Assembly: GCA_028564925.1 (NCBI GenBank)
Contig: CM053028.1
Location: forward strand, 437,663,071 to 437,727,070
Direction of reading: 5' to 3'
Length of the DNA stretch: 64,000 bases
Origin: Lithobates sylvaticus
Taxonomy: Eukaryota; Chordata; Amphibia; Anura; Ranidae
The notes beneath the pieces are model-generated. The model worked only from the letters and a program-made list of their open reading frames with translations. It was not told the origin of the DNA and did not search any database. Of this stretch, positions 10,880 through 22,834 are shown in pieces. The position numbers were made by a program, and so were the translations under genes. The first letter of the stretch is position 1. The number at the start of each line of letters is the position of its first letter.

Positions 10880-11222
10880 TTACATTATCCTCCTTTCCCT
10901 GTGATAAGAAGGTTACCTCCTGTTCTCCAATTTGTTTCGCTGTTGATGTAAACAGTACTCAACTGTACAAGGAGAGGATCTGAGGCACTGTAATTGTCCT
11001 TTGCTATCACGCAATGTAATCTGTATTCTCTTTTTGTCTTGGAAAATCTTAATAAACATTTATTGACAAAGAAAGAAGAAAAAGCGAAGAAAACCTGAAC
11101 GGATAATTATTCAACTATCTGCAAGTTGCCAGAAATAAGTACTGCATATTGTTAGATGGACTCTGTAACAGATTGCCAGGTAATCAAATAAAAAACGTTT
11201 GCTAAAACATTATCATACATGC
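10880..11222. other. Unassigned intron stretch before klhl6 exon
   Basis: Nothing recognised apart from an AATAAA-containing A-rich patch near 11050-11100. Confidence 0.45.
11217..11222 (-). other. klhl6: Putative GC splice donor of klhl6
   Basis: Read on the minus strand, the exon ends TTTCAG and the intron starts GCATGT. The partner acceptor at 7573-7574 is AG. The exon side CAG is strong, and joining gives Ser-Gly-Gly-Lys as expected for KLHL6. GC-AG introns are a known minority class spliced by the major spliceosome. Confidence 0.75.
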
Positions 11223-11460
11223 CTGAAATGTAGACTTCATTTTTAAAGGTAATGCATGCAAATTCTACCCATTTTTTCGGTTCACTTTCACTTTCTTGTT
11301 CACATACTGGTAATTTTGCAACCTCCAGACGACTTCTTCGTAGGGGATCTAGGCAAGTTACTTCAGTAACAAACCTTTCATCTTTAGTGCAGCCACCAAT
11401 TATCATGAAAACCTCAGACTGATACTCATGAATCCGTGGTTTTGTCCTCTCCGAAATTAT
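11223..11460 (-). CDS. klhl6: klhl6 exon, BACK-kelch linker and first kelch blade
   Basis: 238 bp: 79 codons plus one base. It starts [20 protein letters not shown], continues [20 protein letters not shown] and ends [16 protein letters not shown] plus the first base of a Gly codon. The acceptor is a TTTTTTAG at 11461-11468. At the 3' end the only junction that keeps the conserved VYIS-GG-KETQ text is TCAG followed by GCATGT (11217-11222), a GC donor rather than GT. The nearby GT, three bases or so downstream, would shift the frame. The tyrosine-serine-glycine segment is a kelch blade strand. The segment is open and shows no damage. Confidence 0.93.
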
Positions 11461-11702
11461 CTAAAAAATGAAAAAAAAATTGTTTGGGTTTAACAATAGA
11501 AGCTTAGTCAAAAATTTAGAAGTTGACATATGTATTTAAAACTAGGGCACAGACATGTGGCCCCCAACAAGTGGCTCATTGTTGTCTTCTAGCTCCTGCT
11601 TATACACTTTGCATAAATATGAAGTTCTGCAGAAACTGCCCATTGTATATAATTTCATGCAAAAACAACAGTAGAATTTTTACAGGAGGGGATTCAAACT
11701 AT

Positions 11703-11935
11703 GGGGGCTATTTACAAAAGGCAAATCCACTTTGCACTACAAGTGCACTTGGAAGTAAAGTCGCTGTAAATCCGAGAGGGACATGCAAGGAAAATAAAAA
11801 ACAGCATTTTAGCTTGCACATGATTGGACGATAAAATCAGCAGAGCTTCCCCTCATTTCAGATCTACCCCTCAGATTTACAGCGACTGCACGTCCAAGTG
11901 CACTTGCAGTGCAAAGTGAAAGTGCCTTTCGTTAA
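11703..11935. mobile_element. MITE of the 'ATTTACTAAAGGCAAAT' family
   Basis: Starts GGGGGCTATTTACAAAAGGC and ends in the inverted GCCTTTCGTT. The middle carries CAGCATTTTAGCTTGCACAT and 'cagcagagcttcccctcatt'. Same family at 53571, 54256 and 56966. Superfamily not determined. Confidence 0.7.
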
Positions 11936-12124
11936 AAAAAAAAAAAAGCAATGTTCTCTCTATAGAGGTCACTTGAAAATCTCCCCCCCCCCCCCCCAAA
12001 AAAATATAGCATTTTAGCAAAGAGTGCAGGGCACTGGATATAGTATAGAAACTCTTATAAGTATAGTGTATTTTAGTATGTATTTTTTATGTATATTGTA
12101 AAGTTAACTTTAAAGTTATTTTAA

Positions 12125-13212
12125 CCATTCAGCCTCCAGAAGGTTTTACCCGGTTAATGACTGGAGCATTTTTAGCTATTTAGCACTGTGCTACTTTAGC
12201 TGGCAATGGCTCAGTCATGCAACACTCTATGCAGATGAAATTTATTTAAAAAAAAAAAAAAATCACAAAAATAGATTTTTAGGTATTTATTCACCACTGG
12301 GTTTTTAATTTTTTGCTATAGAAACTGAAAAATATAGATAATCCTGAAAAAAACATGTTTTTCTGTAGTTTCTGCTATAAAATTTAGCAAACAAAATAAT
12401 CTTTCTTTAAAAAAAATGTATTTGGCTACATTTCTTTAGTAAAAACAACCCAAATCAGTGTATAATATTTAGTCTGTATGAAAATTATAGAATCTACAAA
12501 CTATGGTATATATATATATTTGAAAATATATTCTGATGTACTGACTGCCTGTCTCATTTTTTGAGGCCCTAAAATGCCAGGACAGTGCAAATAGCCCCCA
12601 AATGACCACTTTTTGGAAAGTAGAAAGTCCAAAGTATTTAGTAAAAGGCATGAAGTTGTAATTTTTGGGGAAAATTTTTTAGAAGATGAAGAAATTAAAT
12701 AAAATAATTTTTTATTTCACTTTTTTTTTTAACATATTGTCACCAGTGTAGTACAGTGTTGTAATATGAGTGGTGCGGCAGGGATCAGGAATACTGACTG
12801 GTGCGAGTATGTAAAAAAAAAAAAAAAAAAATCAATTTTTAAAAAAAGGTCATTGTTTTTTCTTTTTTTTAAATATGATCAGGGATTTTTTTTCTTCTTC
12901 TTTTTTTTGTGATTGCTTGTTACAGTGAATATCAGCAATCGTCTGAACTGTCATGAGTGGCTTTCATTCATGACTCATTGTTTACTCTTGTGATGCTGTG
13001 ATTGTCCACAGCTAATCACATGGTACAGGGTGCTGTGATTGGCCCAGGTACCATGTGATAGCTATGGCCAATCACAGCATCACAATAGTAAGCAATCTTT
13101 CAGGAATGGAAGCCATTCATGACAGTTTTGCTTACATGTAATCATGTAATGGTTATAATTGGTCACCGTCGGACACAATGGTCATAGGATTGCGGTGCTG
13201 CACGCCCAAGGG
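12125..13212 (+). mobile_element. Probable divergent piggyBac-like repeat, right end not found
   Basis: Follows TTAA (12121-12124) with CCATTCAGCCTCCAG and has a layout like the other TTAA/CC elements: AT-rich centre then a GC-richer end ('aatcacagcatcacaatag'). The text 'gaggccctaaaatgccagga' near 12563 looks like a repeat motif. I cannot locate the matching right end. Confidence 0.4.
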
Positions 13213-14541
13213 CTACATTCACATTTGTTAGTGTGGCATATTCAGGCAATTGTAAAGCTTTTTTTTTAGTACAATTTTTTTTAAATGTTTTAGAAGCTAT
13301 GTGCCATACAGGACCTTCTTTGGGGCAGGATTGCATGTTTTTTTTTTTTTTTCATCATAGGAAGCTCTGAAAAATAACATAACTCACAATTTTTCCCATT
13401 AAGGTCTGAGGAGTCAAAAATGCCTAAACTGTCCCAAAAAGTGTCTCATGTACTTTTCTGAGTAACAGGTGTCGGAACACTCAGGTGTGAACAGGCACCA
13501 AACTATCTTGTTATGAATGGTTATTTTGATCATATTTAATAGATAATAATTTAGAAGATGTATAAAGCATAATGGATGTGCTATTAGACTGTTTATTATA
13601 CTTTCATGCTTCAGAACTGTCAGCAGGTGGAGACAGAGGACAAAGAGACAGTAAATCACACATTGAACTCATTATAAAGTCCTATAAGACAGGCAAGAAT
13701 TCAGCAGTTAATTATCATACCATAGGAATATTTGTTTACATGAGTCTGCATTTTGCTTTTTGATGCATATTTGGCAAAAAAAAAAAAAAAACTAATTATC
13801 AGTGGCAGATTTCATCTTCTCTAACCCTAACAGGCTAATGGTGACCCAAGAGTTTTACATGTGCATGAACACCTCATCTATTGCAATCTACTTGGTCCTG
13901 AGCCAATATGAAGTCTCAAATTTACCAACTGTAATTAGTATAGTAGCTGGAAACTGAAGATGTTAGAGTTTAAAAGTTTAAGGCCTGGTTCACACTAGTG
14001 CACAGTAACAGAATCATATAATTTATGAAACAAAAAAAAAAAAAGAATCATATGGGAAATCCTATTGATCTCAATGGTGTCCATTCTAATCAATGTGACT
14101 CAGAACCGTGCAATTTTGTAAAAGGTTCATGCACTACTCAGATGTGATTTACAGTAATACTTGGCCCCATTGAAGTTGCATCAAAGTCACACCTCATAAG
14201 CGCACTGTAAATAGCATCAAAGTCACATGGCAGTAGTGTCAACTGAGCCTAATACAGAGATTTCTAGAACTTTTACTAAAAACAAAAAAATACCAAGTGA
14301 ACATAGTGTAACTGTGATGTTACGTTACTTTCTGATATTTGTCTTAACTGTAGTTCTCCTACAATATGATGAGGCAAAATTAAAGTGGAAGTGAAATTAA
14401 AACGTATTTCACCAAAAGCCCCTCATCCTTCTCACCACATTAGTAATGAGAAGTACAGAACTCAGAATATATATTTCACTGCTCCATTGTGGCAGACTTA
14501 TGCGGCTCCCTGGCTTTTTTTTTTTCATTTCTTTTTCTTAA
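13213..14541. other. Unassigned intron sequence
   Basis: Several homopolymer A/T runs. A 'ggcctggttcacactagtgc' start at about 13981 resembles frog hairpin MITEs, but no convincing right end is seen before about 14250. Confidence 0.45.
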
Positions 14542-14714
14542 GCCCCATACACACTATCAGATTTTCTGCTGATTCTTTCCTTCAGATTACCAAAACCATA
14601 TAATATGAGGTCAAACCTTTCAATTTGTATGCAATCAGGCAGGCCCTTGCACTACATGATTTTGGTAAATCTGAAGGAAAAAATCTGCAGAAAATCTGAT
14701 AGTATGTATGGGGC
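14542..14714. mobile_element. Hairpin MITE, Harbinger-type
   Basis: Long inverted arms: GCCCCATACACACTATCAGA followed by TTTTCTGCTGATT on the left, mirrored by AAATCTGCAGAAAATCTGAT then AGTATGTATGGGGC on the right. TAA occurs at both flanks (14539-14541 and near 14716). TAA duplications fit PIF/Harbinger. Confidence 0.7.
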
Positions 14715-14718
14715 GTAA

Positions 14719-15130
14719 AGTGGTTGTAGACCCTTACAGACCACTTTGACCTATAGGTAAGCCTAGATTAAGGCTTATCTGTAGGTCCAAGAAATATCTC
14801 CTTAACCACGGTTAAGGAGATATTTTCCAAAAACCGGCGCAGGTGCACTGAGCGCGCCGCAAGTGAAGCCAAAGATGCCGTCAATGACGGCTCCCACGTG
14901 CATGCGCCGGAGTGACATCATCGCGGCTCCGGCCAGTCACAGTGCCGGAGCCGCGATGGTCACTCCGGGTATCATGGTGGCGACGAAGGAGGTGGCGAGG
15001 ACGGCTGCGGGGGCTTCGATCTCAGGTAAGTAATTCATTATGAGCTAGTATGCTATGCATATTAGCTCATTATGCCTTTGTCTTGCAGGGTGTCATTTTT
15101 TATTTTTTTTGTTTTGACTTTACTTCTTCT
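14719..15130. mobile_element. TTAA MITE (T2/Kolobok-like)
   Basis: Begins AGTGGTTGTAGACCC and ends TTTACTTCTTCT before TTAA (15131-15134); the left TTAA is altered. The interior is GC-rich (14830-15030). Kolobok is inferred from TTAA and AG-starting ends. Confidence 0.55.
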
Positions 15131-15297
15131 TTAAGGTGACTCGTACTGCACAAGCACTAGTCGGCTCAGCTGCATAGGCTTCAATAGGCTGCCCATAGCC
15201 CTGTCTACATACAAATGAAGTTTGCGTAGCTGAATACCATTCAAAGTAGAAAAGAGGTCAAAGGAACAGGGATTGCAATAGCCAGAGGTTTTATTAA

Positions 15298-15768
15298 AGT
15301 GTTACTAAACCCACAGCAGATACAATCAGTCTGTATATGCAGTAAAGCATGTTTGTTATACTCAATGAGGAACCTAAGGGGTTAATCATCTGCATTGTGT
15401 AAAATGGCTGTTTGATCCTGTCTTCTATGATCCTCCCCTTCGTCCACAGTCCCCAAACCATCTCCTGATAGAACAAAGCCTTGGGGGCACTCTGCAAATG
15501 CTCAGTTTTTTGTATACTGCTAGAGCCAATCAGTACTGTCAAGACAGAGGGTTAGGGGTCCTGCAGCCTCATAGGACAATCAGGGGAGAATAAAAAATCC
15601 CCCTACAAGCTTTAACCAGACACTGATAAAAGTCACAAGACTGTTCTAACTGCTGATGAGAAAAGGTATTTAGCAGTCTATATTTACTAAAATAATTGCA
15701 TTTCCATGTTCAGTGTACTGTGGGAGACCAGATATAGTGAATGCAGGGGCCTGGGTTTAGTAACACTT
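15298..15768. mobile_element. TTAA MITE with AGTGTTACTAAACCC ends
   Basis: The left AGTGTTACTAAACCCACAG follows TTAA (15294-15297). The right end GGGTTTAGTAACACT is its inverse and is followed by TTAG, a one-base change. Confidence 0.75.
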
Positions 15769-15931
15769 TAGGATCAAATGCTCAATTCGTATTCCTTAGG
15801 TCTTCAACCTAACACCTTGACACATTTTGCACCAAACGGGTCAACTAAGCAGGTAATCCTTTACACATACATAGTAGCTGGCACCATGTGTTTTAGCGAA
15901 GATGCACTTTTCACAGCATCCACTGTTTTAA

Positions 15932-16797
15932 CCACTTACTGACAAGAAGATTTTCCCCCTTATTAACCAGGTCATTTTTGCAATACAGTACTGCGTCTTT
16001 TTCACTGACAATTGCATGGCCGTGCAACGCTGTACCAAAAAAAAATGTAAGTCCTTTTTTCACCACAAATAGAGCTTCCTTTTTTTGCACTATATAAAAA
16101 AAGTGCGACAATTTTGAAAAAAAAAAAAAAACAATATTTTTTACTTTTCGCTATAATAAATATCCCCCCAAAAATGTAAAAAAAACGAATTTCTTCATCA
16201 ATTTAGACCAATATGTATTCTTCTACATATTTTTGGTAAAAAAAAATTGCAATAAGCATATATTGATTGGTTTGCGCAAAACCATTTTTTACTAGTAATG
16301 GTGGTGATTTGTGATTTTTAGCGGGACTGCGACATTGGGCCGGACACTTTTGACACTTTTTTTGGACCATTGACATTTATAAAGCGATCAGAGCTAAAAA
16401 TAGCCACTGATTACTGTATAAATGTCACTGCCAGGAAAGGGATTAACACTAGGGGCAATCAAGGGGTTAAGTGTATTCCCTGGGAGTGTTTCTAACTGTA
16501 TGGGGGCTGGGCTTACTGGGAGTAGAGAGAGATCGCTGTTCCTAATCACTAGGAACAGCAGATCTCTCTCTAACTCCCCTGTCAGAATGGGGATCTGTCT
16601 GTTTACATTGACAGTTCCCCATCCTGGCTCTCATTCCCGCAATCGCTGCTGGCCATAAGCATCGGGTCCCCCGCTGTACAGCGAGCACCTGCCCCCACCT
16701 GCTACGGCTCCATAAATGAGCCGACATACACCTACCGCGATTTGCAGAAACGTGCCGACCTGCCGCCTTATAACGACGACAGCTGGTCGGCAAGTGG
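15932..16797 (+). mobile_element. piggyBac-like MITE
   Basis: CCACTTACTGACAAG at the left and CGGCAAGTGG at the right, with TTAA at 15928-15931 and 16798-16801. Landmarks as in the 5587 copy. Good conservation of ends suggests a more recent insertion than the 12125 copy. Confidence 0.8.
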
Positions 16798-16989
16798 TTA
16801 AACCACAGTAAAGCATAACAAAAGCAAATTTCTAACTAGTGCATTCAGAGGTTCAGCTTAACAATTTCACTGGACAAACATTTTTTCAAAAGTTTTGATT
16901 CCTCATTTTCACAGTCCCCTTTAAACTGAATACAAATATAATTTCAGAATGGCTGTATCATGAAGGAATCTTAAGAAATAAGAAATTAA

Positions 16990-17200
16990 AATGAATGTAA
17001 AGGTTGCTTTTTTAAATAAAAATGCTATACTTACCTTGTCTGTCAAATGTTTTTGCAAAGAGCAGCTCTAAACTTCTTCTTCTGGAGTCCCCCGCTGGTC
17101 TTTGCTCCTCCTCTTCTCATAGTGCCCCCATAGCGAGCTGGTTGCTATGGGGGCACTTGTGTGGACTCGAACCCAAGCCGGGTTATGTGCATCTAAAAAT
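16990..17200. mobile_element. TTAA MITE, left part only
   Basis: After TTAA (16986-16989) the text 'atgctatacttaccttgtct' to 'catctaaaaatgcag' resembles the elements at 23737 and 46975, but the right terminal repeat is missing. Confidence 0.5.
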
Positions 17201-17660
17201 GCAGAAAGTTATTCTTGGAAACACCTGTCTCAAATAATGAAATAATTCATCTTCCTTGTTCATTGCTTTCAGAACATTTTTCATCAGTCTGAGTTTTATG
17301 TGAAGGCAAAAATATCTTTGAAGGGTAACAAGTAACTCATGTGCCATGGTTTTCTGTCCTGAAACCAAATTCTTTTGAAGTTGCCATTTTTTTTAATGTA
17401 ATGTGACTTTCTTGCATAGTTGTCCCATTCACATTTATAACAGCAGTACTTGGTATATCCGAGATGCATTCCAAGCAACAAAGCCACTACTTTTGGATCT
17501 CTACAGATATTCCATTTGTACTTGGTGTACTAGATATGCTTTAACAACAGATCCAAGTTTTCAAATGTTTCTTTTATGTGTGCAGCATAGCCAACAGGTA
17601 TTGGAGGCTGTACATTGCCATTGTGTAACAAGCCTTGAGGCTTACCACTGATGAATCAAT
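17186..17660 (-). pseudogene. Fragment of a transposon-associated gene (LGxxLGYTKYCC family)
   Basis: The minus strand reads LLLGMHLGYTKYCCYKCEWD then NYARKSHYIKKN, and in another frame KLRLMKNVLKAMNKEDELFH then YLRQVFPRI. I know this text from many predicted 'uncharacterised' animal proteins (usual form LGYTKYCCFLCEWDSR ... HIKLGLMKNFVKAMD ... KFPRIS), which occur in high copy number and behave like mobile-element genes. The two cysteine pairs look like a zinc site. The function is unknown to me. The copy is frameshifted and lacks both ends, so it is not expected to make protein. Confidence 0.65.
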
Positions 17661-17801
17661 ATAGACACATCTGGGTCATGCTTACAGCCTGAAGCTGTGA
17701 ACAAACTGTCAATATCAGTACAGAAAACAATGTTGTCAGCCTATGCAAAAACTATGTATTAAATCATCTTGGCACAAATTTTCATACCTGGCGATGTCTA
17801 A

Positions 17802-18227
17802 TGCCCCGTACACACGGTCGGATTTTCCGACGGAAAATGTCCTATCGGACAATGTTGTCGGAAATTCCGACCGTGTGTAGGCTCCATCGGACTTTTTCCG
17901 TCGGATTTTCAGACGGACAAAGTTTTATCTCCTGCTCTCAAATTTTCCGACAACAAAGTCCGATCTGACTTTTTCCAATCGTGTGTAGCGAATTCCGACG
18001 GACAAAGTGCCACGCATGCTCAGATCAAATTTCAAGACCAAAGCTATTGGCTACTAGCCTCTACGTAGTTCCGTCGTACGCAATGAACGTCACCACGTTC
18101 AGAATGATCGGATTTTCTGACAACTTTGTCCGACCGTGTGTATGCAACACCAGTGTCGGACAAAATCCGTCGGAAAAAAAATCCGACGGATTTTGTGGTC
18201 GGAATTTCCGACCGTGTGTATGGGGCA
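17802..18227. mobile_element. Harbinger-type hairpin MITE ('CCGTACACACGGTCGGA')
   Basis: Ends TGCCCCGTACACACGGTCGG and, inverted, TGCCCCATACACACGGTCGG, flanked by TAA at 17799-17801 and 18228-18230. Arms contain many repeats of TCCGACGGA-like text that can fold back. Same family at 32352 and 51019. Confidence 0.85.
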
Positions 18228-18785
18228 TAACACTATCCCTGCAATCTTGAACCCAGTAGTTCTGCTTTTGATTTTGGAAAAATTTGTAAGTTTAAAATTA
18301 GTAAGCAAAATACCGCTTAACTAAGAAAAAAATGCAAAAACGTAAGATTTCCATAAAACAGTATGTGACAAGTTAAATTACAGGTTATTTTTGTGATTAG
18401 CAGCCAAACTTATTCACACTGGCATTGAAAGCAGGCGTTTGAGGGGCATTTTTAGCGCTCCTCAAACACCTATGCCTATGATACTATGGACAGCACACAG
18501 TGCTGTTCACATTACCAAAACATGAAGTGTTAGCATTGTGTCGCTTCTAAATTGAAGCCTAATGTTAAGTATGGAGGAGTTTGAAGCCTTTCAACGCCTC
18601 CTATTCAAGTTTATGGTAACGATCCGCAAACGTTGTTGTGGTTGCAGCAAGTTAAAATTATATTAAAAAATGATGCAGGAGGAATATAATGTCCCACAAT
18701 GCCCTGTAAGGATTGAGGAGAGCAAATAGTGTCCTGCAGTCACTTCATTCTATGTATACAGATTAAAGTTTATGTGCGTGTAAAG

Positions 18786-18822
18786 GCAGATGTCCCAATA
18801 CTTTTGGCAATATAGTGTATGT
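18786..18822. mobile_element. Tc1/mariner terminal fragment
   Basis: The text CCCAATACTTTTGGCAATAT followed by AGTGTA is a Tc1-type end that I recognise. Only this end is clear. Confidence 0.5.
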
Positions 18823-18829
18823 ACTGTAT

Positions 18830-20539
18830 TCCTACATACAATTTAAGACAAGGCTATTTACTTTCGTTTTGTGAGAGACAGTAGCATGTGGATGGAGCCT
18901 AGGGAACAGCAGTATTATTTTTGTTTGTGTTCAGCACATGTGCATTACTATGTCTAGAGGGCTATGAAATAGAGAAGCAAACACACCAGAAATCCAACAT
19001 TTCTTGCACCATGAAAGATGCTTCCAGTATTTCGCAAACCAAGATTACCCAATTTCGCAAGTACCTCCAAAGATGTATGGAGAACCAAAAACTGCATTAG
19101 CTCATATTTTCCAATTAGCCATTTACAAGTAAGGAAACCAGGCAACGATTCCAGTCATTGCAAAGAGGACTCTCAAAGGGATAAAAGATCCCTAGGTAAA
19201 TATCACTTCTTGAAGGCCTTTAATTAAATACCCCACACAGAGGGTTCGGCAGACCATATATAGGCCATACAGGTCAGACAGCAATCAAGTTTCTGCAAAT
19301 CTTACAGTGAATTGCAATTTTTATCTGAATTTAATTTATATGACCCAATGCACAGGATAAAACAAGAAAGATGTACTATGGACAGATGTGACTAAGAAGA
19401 AACCGATATATTAATCTTCTTTATTGGACTTGTTTCCTGCTTTCTGTCCAAATGTCTGAATGGCAGAAAGTTTATCTGTTTGAGTAATAACCACAGATAT
19501 TCTGCAGTGTAAACATTTCTCAAAATGTTGCCTTCAAAAATGGCAGACAAGAACATGGCATAATGTTAAATGACTCTTTTGTCAATAGAGTAAATAAAGA
19601 ATATTGAGATAAATGAATGTAAACTGGAATACTTTCAACTTATCTTACAGTACTTGTATGTCTAAAAAGCACATCCAGTATTCTGCCATTATATAGTGGG
19701 GGAAGTTTAAACAAAAAGTAGATATAGAACCATCATCTAAACATAAACAGTCTCCTCATTTTTTATTGAACAATGCTTAGCTGCCCTTTACCATTCAGCT
19801 CACCACTTCAGCCAATCAGGGAGCACTCGGTGCACATCAGAAGTGTGTGCTGAGTACAATCAGAAATTGATGTCACCCGGCTCTCAGTATAATAGTTCTT
19901 GGCACCTTGATGTTGGTAATTTTTGTTGTGGAATTTTTGACATCAAGGACAAGTAAAAATCCTAAGCTTCCCTAAATCTCTTAAAATTTGTAAATGATTT
20001 GTAATGCTAAATCACCTCTAATACCTAACCCTCCCTAAAGGAATCCTTCTTACTTAGTAAACATTCATACCAGTTCTGAATGGCACCTGAATGGCACCAC
20101 AAGCACCTCATCACCTCATGGGTCATCTTAACCCAACACAAGTTAATTCACCACAGTAGACTGGGCTAGTATTTATGGGTCCTCAAAGTAAATCTAAAGC
20201 CTAGTTTTGGGTAGAGTAAGGAATGGATAGTACCCTTTTCTGGTTCTTTTTTACTATATATGTCACATTAGGACATTTCCATTTATATCCCATTCCATAC
20301 ACTCACCAGGAATTGAGAGAAAATCTCTCTAAAATTATGGAAATGTACTTTAGGTAGTTGTCACTGGATAAGGTGTGCCGATGGGAATATTTCCACTTTT
20401 TTCCTGTTCTGGTAACTCATTTTTTTTATTATTTTTCCTCAATTTCAGTCCATGTGACAAATGTCACTACAACAGAGAGGGTGACTCTAACCATCAGGGG
20501 ACACAGACAGCAATACAAACTGACAGGGTTTAAATATTT
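18830..20539. other. Unassigned intron sequence
   Basis: Nothing recognised: no coding family, no terminal repeats. This is one of the quieter parts of the window. Confidence 0.5.
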
Positions 20540-20640
20540 ACCTAGTAGGTGAGGTTGAAAAAGTCCATCAAGTCCAACCTATGTTTGTGATTTTATGTCA
20601 GTATTACATTGTATATTTTATATATACAATACATCAGTGT
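20540..20640. repeat. Interspersed repeat fragment (GTCCATCAAGTCCAACCT)
   Basis: AGGTTGAAAAAGTCCATCAA then GTCCAACCTATG is a short motif I associate with abundant vertebrate interspersed repeats. Family not certain. Confidence 0.45.
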
Positions 20641-21562
20641 GAATCCAGCCTCACACTAACCTCAACCGACAAACCTTATCCCCCAACTAAATCTAACCTT
20701 AAGATAACCTATACCTAATTTTTGATACTGAACTGCAGGGATGAATGTTTTCCCAGTCCCTGCCATCTTGCAGTGTTTTGTAGTTTTAAAAGGCCTCTCT
20801 TAGAATTGGTGCTCAGGGACTTTAGGTTTCAAATCACCTGCCAGCCACGCTGTTGAGTTCCCAGAGGTCTGTGACGGGGGTATGGGGCTGTGGATTCTGG
20901 CCAAAAAGCTGACAAAAATTTGTCATCACTGAGTTGAGCATAACTCAGAAGGGTTTTTAGCTGAGGGGAAAGTCTTCTGTGAGCAGGTCGAGTGCCTGTA
21001 ATGAGAGGTCCCAGGGTCAGAGCCTTAGCCTAGAGACAGCTTTGGGCAAGGTATGTGCCTGGTGCTATGCTGACTCAATCTGTCCTATGCTAGAGTCATC
21101 ACTGGAATGGAAAAATTTGCTGTATTACAAAGGTTGAGAAAGGCTGCTTTATGAGCTACAAATGCTCTATTAAAGTCCAAGTAGAGAAAAGCTGCTGCTC
21201 ACAGGTGATATTTCTCCTGCAATGGATTTTGTACAGGAATAAAGCCGTTTTGCAGGGATTGAGTGTGCAGCCGACCTATCTTTTGTGTTCTAAATGCTGT
21301 ATTTACATGGCAAAATGTCAAAGAAAGTTGTGGCAAACTATATCATCCAATGGTAGTAATACATAATCCAACAGTAGTATTAATGCCTTCTCTCATCAAG
21401 AATTCATTTCTTTCTCCAGCAGGGTTTCATGGCCCCCCTTTACCCAACATGGCTTGACAACCTCCACTGCCTTCAGAGAACTTACCTCCAGTTTCATGAC
21501 CCATGTCAAGTTTAATTTGGTATCCTCTGGTGTGTATTCATGTTGTGTTTACTATTTGACAC
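20641..21562. other. Unassigned intron sequence
   Basis: Nothing recognised. 'aaggttgagaaaggctgc' near 21130 echoes the right end of the hAT-like MITE at 9541 and 56362, but it is too short to call. Confidence 0.45.
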
Positions 21563-21563
21563 C

Positions 21564-21899
21564 AAAGCTGGCCATACACCAGTTGAATTTCGTTTAAAAA
21601 TTTTCGTTTTCAGAGTATTTGATTTTCTAATAGCTAATGGGATCAAATCAACAATCGTTTTTGATGTATAGTGATTAAAAAATCAAAAAAAGCAGGGTGG
21701 AAATATTTTCTCAAACAAAATTCTGAATTCTTTTATCCAGGAAATTCCATGTATTCCTAAATCAAATGTTAATAGCAAACGGAGGATTGAAATACTTTTA
21801 AATTGCATTCATCAAGTCTCTGATGGCATTGTTGAACGTACTGATAACATACTTTGTACGAATGTTTGTACAAAAATCTATCAGTGTACATCCAGCTTA
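21564..21899. mobile_element. Small inverted-repeat MITE
   Basis: Left AAGCTGGCCATACACCAG, right GTGTACATCCAGCTT. The arms are AT-rich with partial mirror symmetry (AAATTTTCG / CGAATGTTT). Superfamily unknown. Confidence 0.55.
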
Positions 21900-22624
21900 T
21901 TTGGAAAAAGTAAACATTAAATTGCCATTGATGGAAAAAAAAAATACCCTGCCCAATAAAGTTCTACTTTTACTGGTACAACGTTTTTATTGACATGCAA
22001 AGGGAAACCAGATGCCATAATCCCACGCAGGGGACAAAAACTTGAAACATAATACAAAAGTTCACACAAGAACACAAAGAAAAAAAATTGCTACAAGACA
22101 AAAATTATAAACTAACAGTGACCGGCAGGGAATGCCTGAGCCTACAGACTCAGGGGCTGATGTGGATAGGGAGAGCAAAGACCCTTGACCAAAATCCCAA
22201 GAGGTGGGGGCAGGACCACTATATGTGTATTTAATCTCCTTGCTGACCACACCCCCGGAAGGATCTATCACTATAGGATGGGTTTAACTGAGCAATGCGG
22301 GCTGGGATCCAGTACCAGCGTAGGGGGACCTTATAGACAGCCTCCAACATGGCTGTGTTAAAGGAGCACTTTGCTGTACTGGACCAGGCTTTACTCCAGT
22401 CTGCAAGATCAATGGGAGACAGGTCTAGTTCCTATTTAAGCACATAAGAGAGGGAGGTAGAGGTGCTGTTGGCATAGAGTGAGGAGTAAATCAAGGAAAT
22501 GGTGCTGCGGACACCCAGACAAGCAGGTGTGTTTGAAAACGGTCGTTTGGTACGGGAAGGTGTAATGACGTCGGAGGGAAGTTATCCAGTGTCGCAGCTT
22601 GAATTCAGTTCTACTTATTAAAAA
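21900..22624. other. Possible LINE 3' tail, reverse orientation
   Basis: On the minus strand the text ends in AATAAAAACGTTGTACCAGT, similar in style to the L1-like tail near 56185 (AATAAAAACATTATTGAG). Upstream there is no clear reverse transcriptase, so this is only a suspicion. Confidence 0.3.
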
Positions 22625-22834
22625 CATCTGATTATCTGGCTGTGCAAAGGGTAAGTCCCAGTGTCAACAAAATTTACAGACAGTGCAAATGCATACATAC
22701 TGAGAATTTTGTCCACAAATTACCAAACAACATTACTGTCATACACTTGACTATTACAGTAGGTGAGCATTTGCATTGCCTGTATATTTTGTGGCCACTG
22801 GGACTTCCTCTTTGCACAGTCAGATAATCAGATT
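22625..22834. mobile_element. MITE with about 38-bp terminal inverted repeats
   Basis: ATCTGATTATCTGGCTGTGC AAAGGGTAAGTCCCAGTG on the left and its near-exact inverse on the right (three mismatches over about 38 bp). The loop is about 130 bp. No target duplication is obvious. Confidence 0.75.

Noticed and set aside
7370-11460. klhl24 or klhl35 as the identity of the kelch gene
   Set aside because: These relatives share GRWRHKMA, but the [20 protein letters not shown] and [13 protein letters not shown] segments fit KLHL6 specifically.
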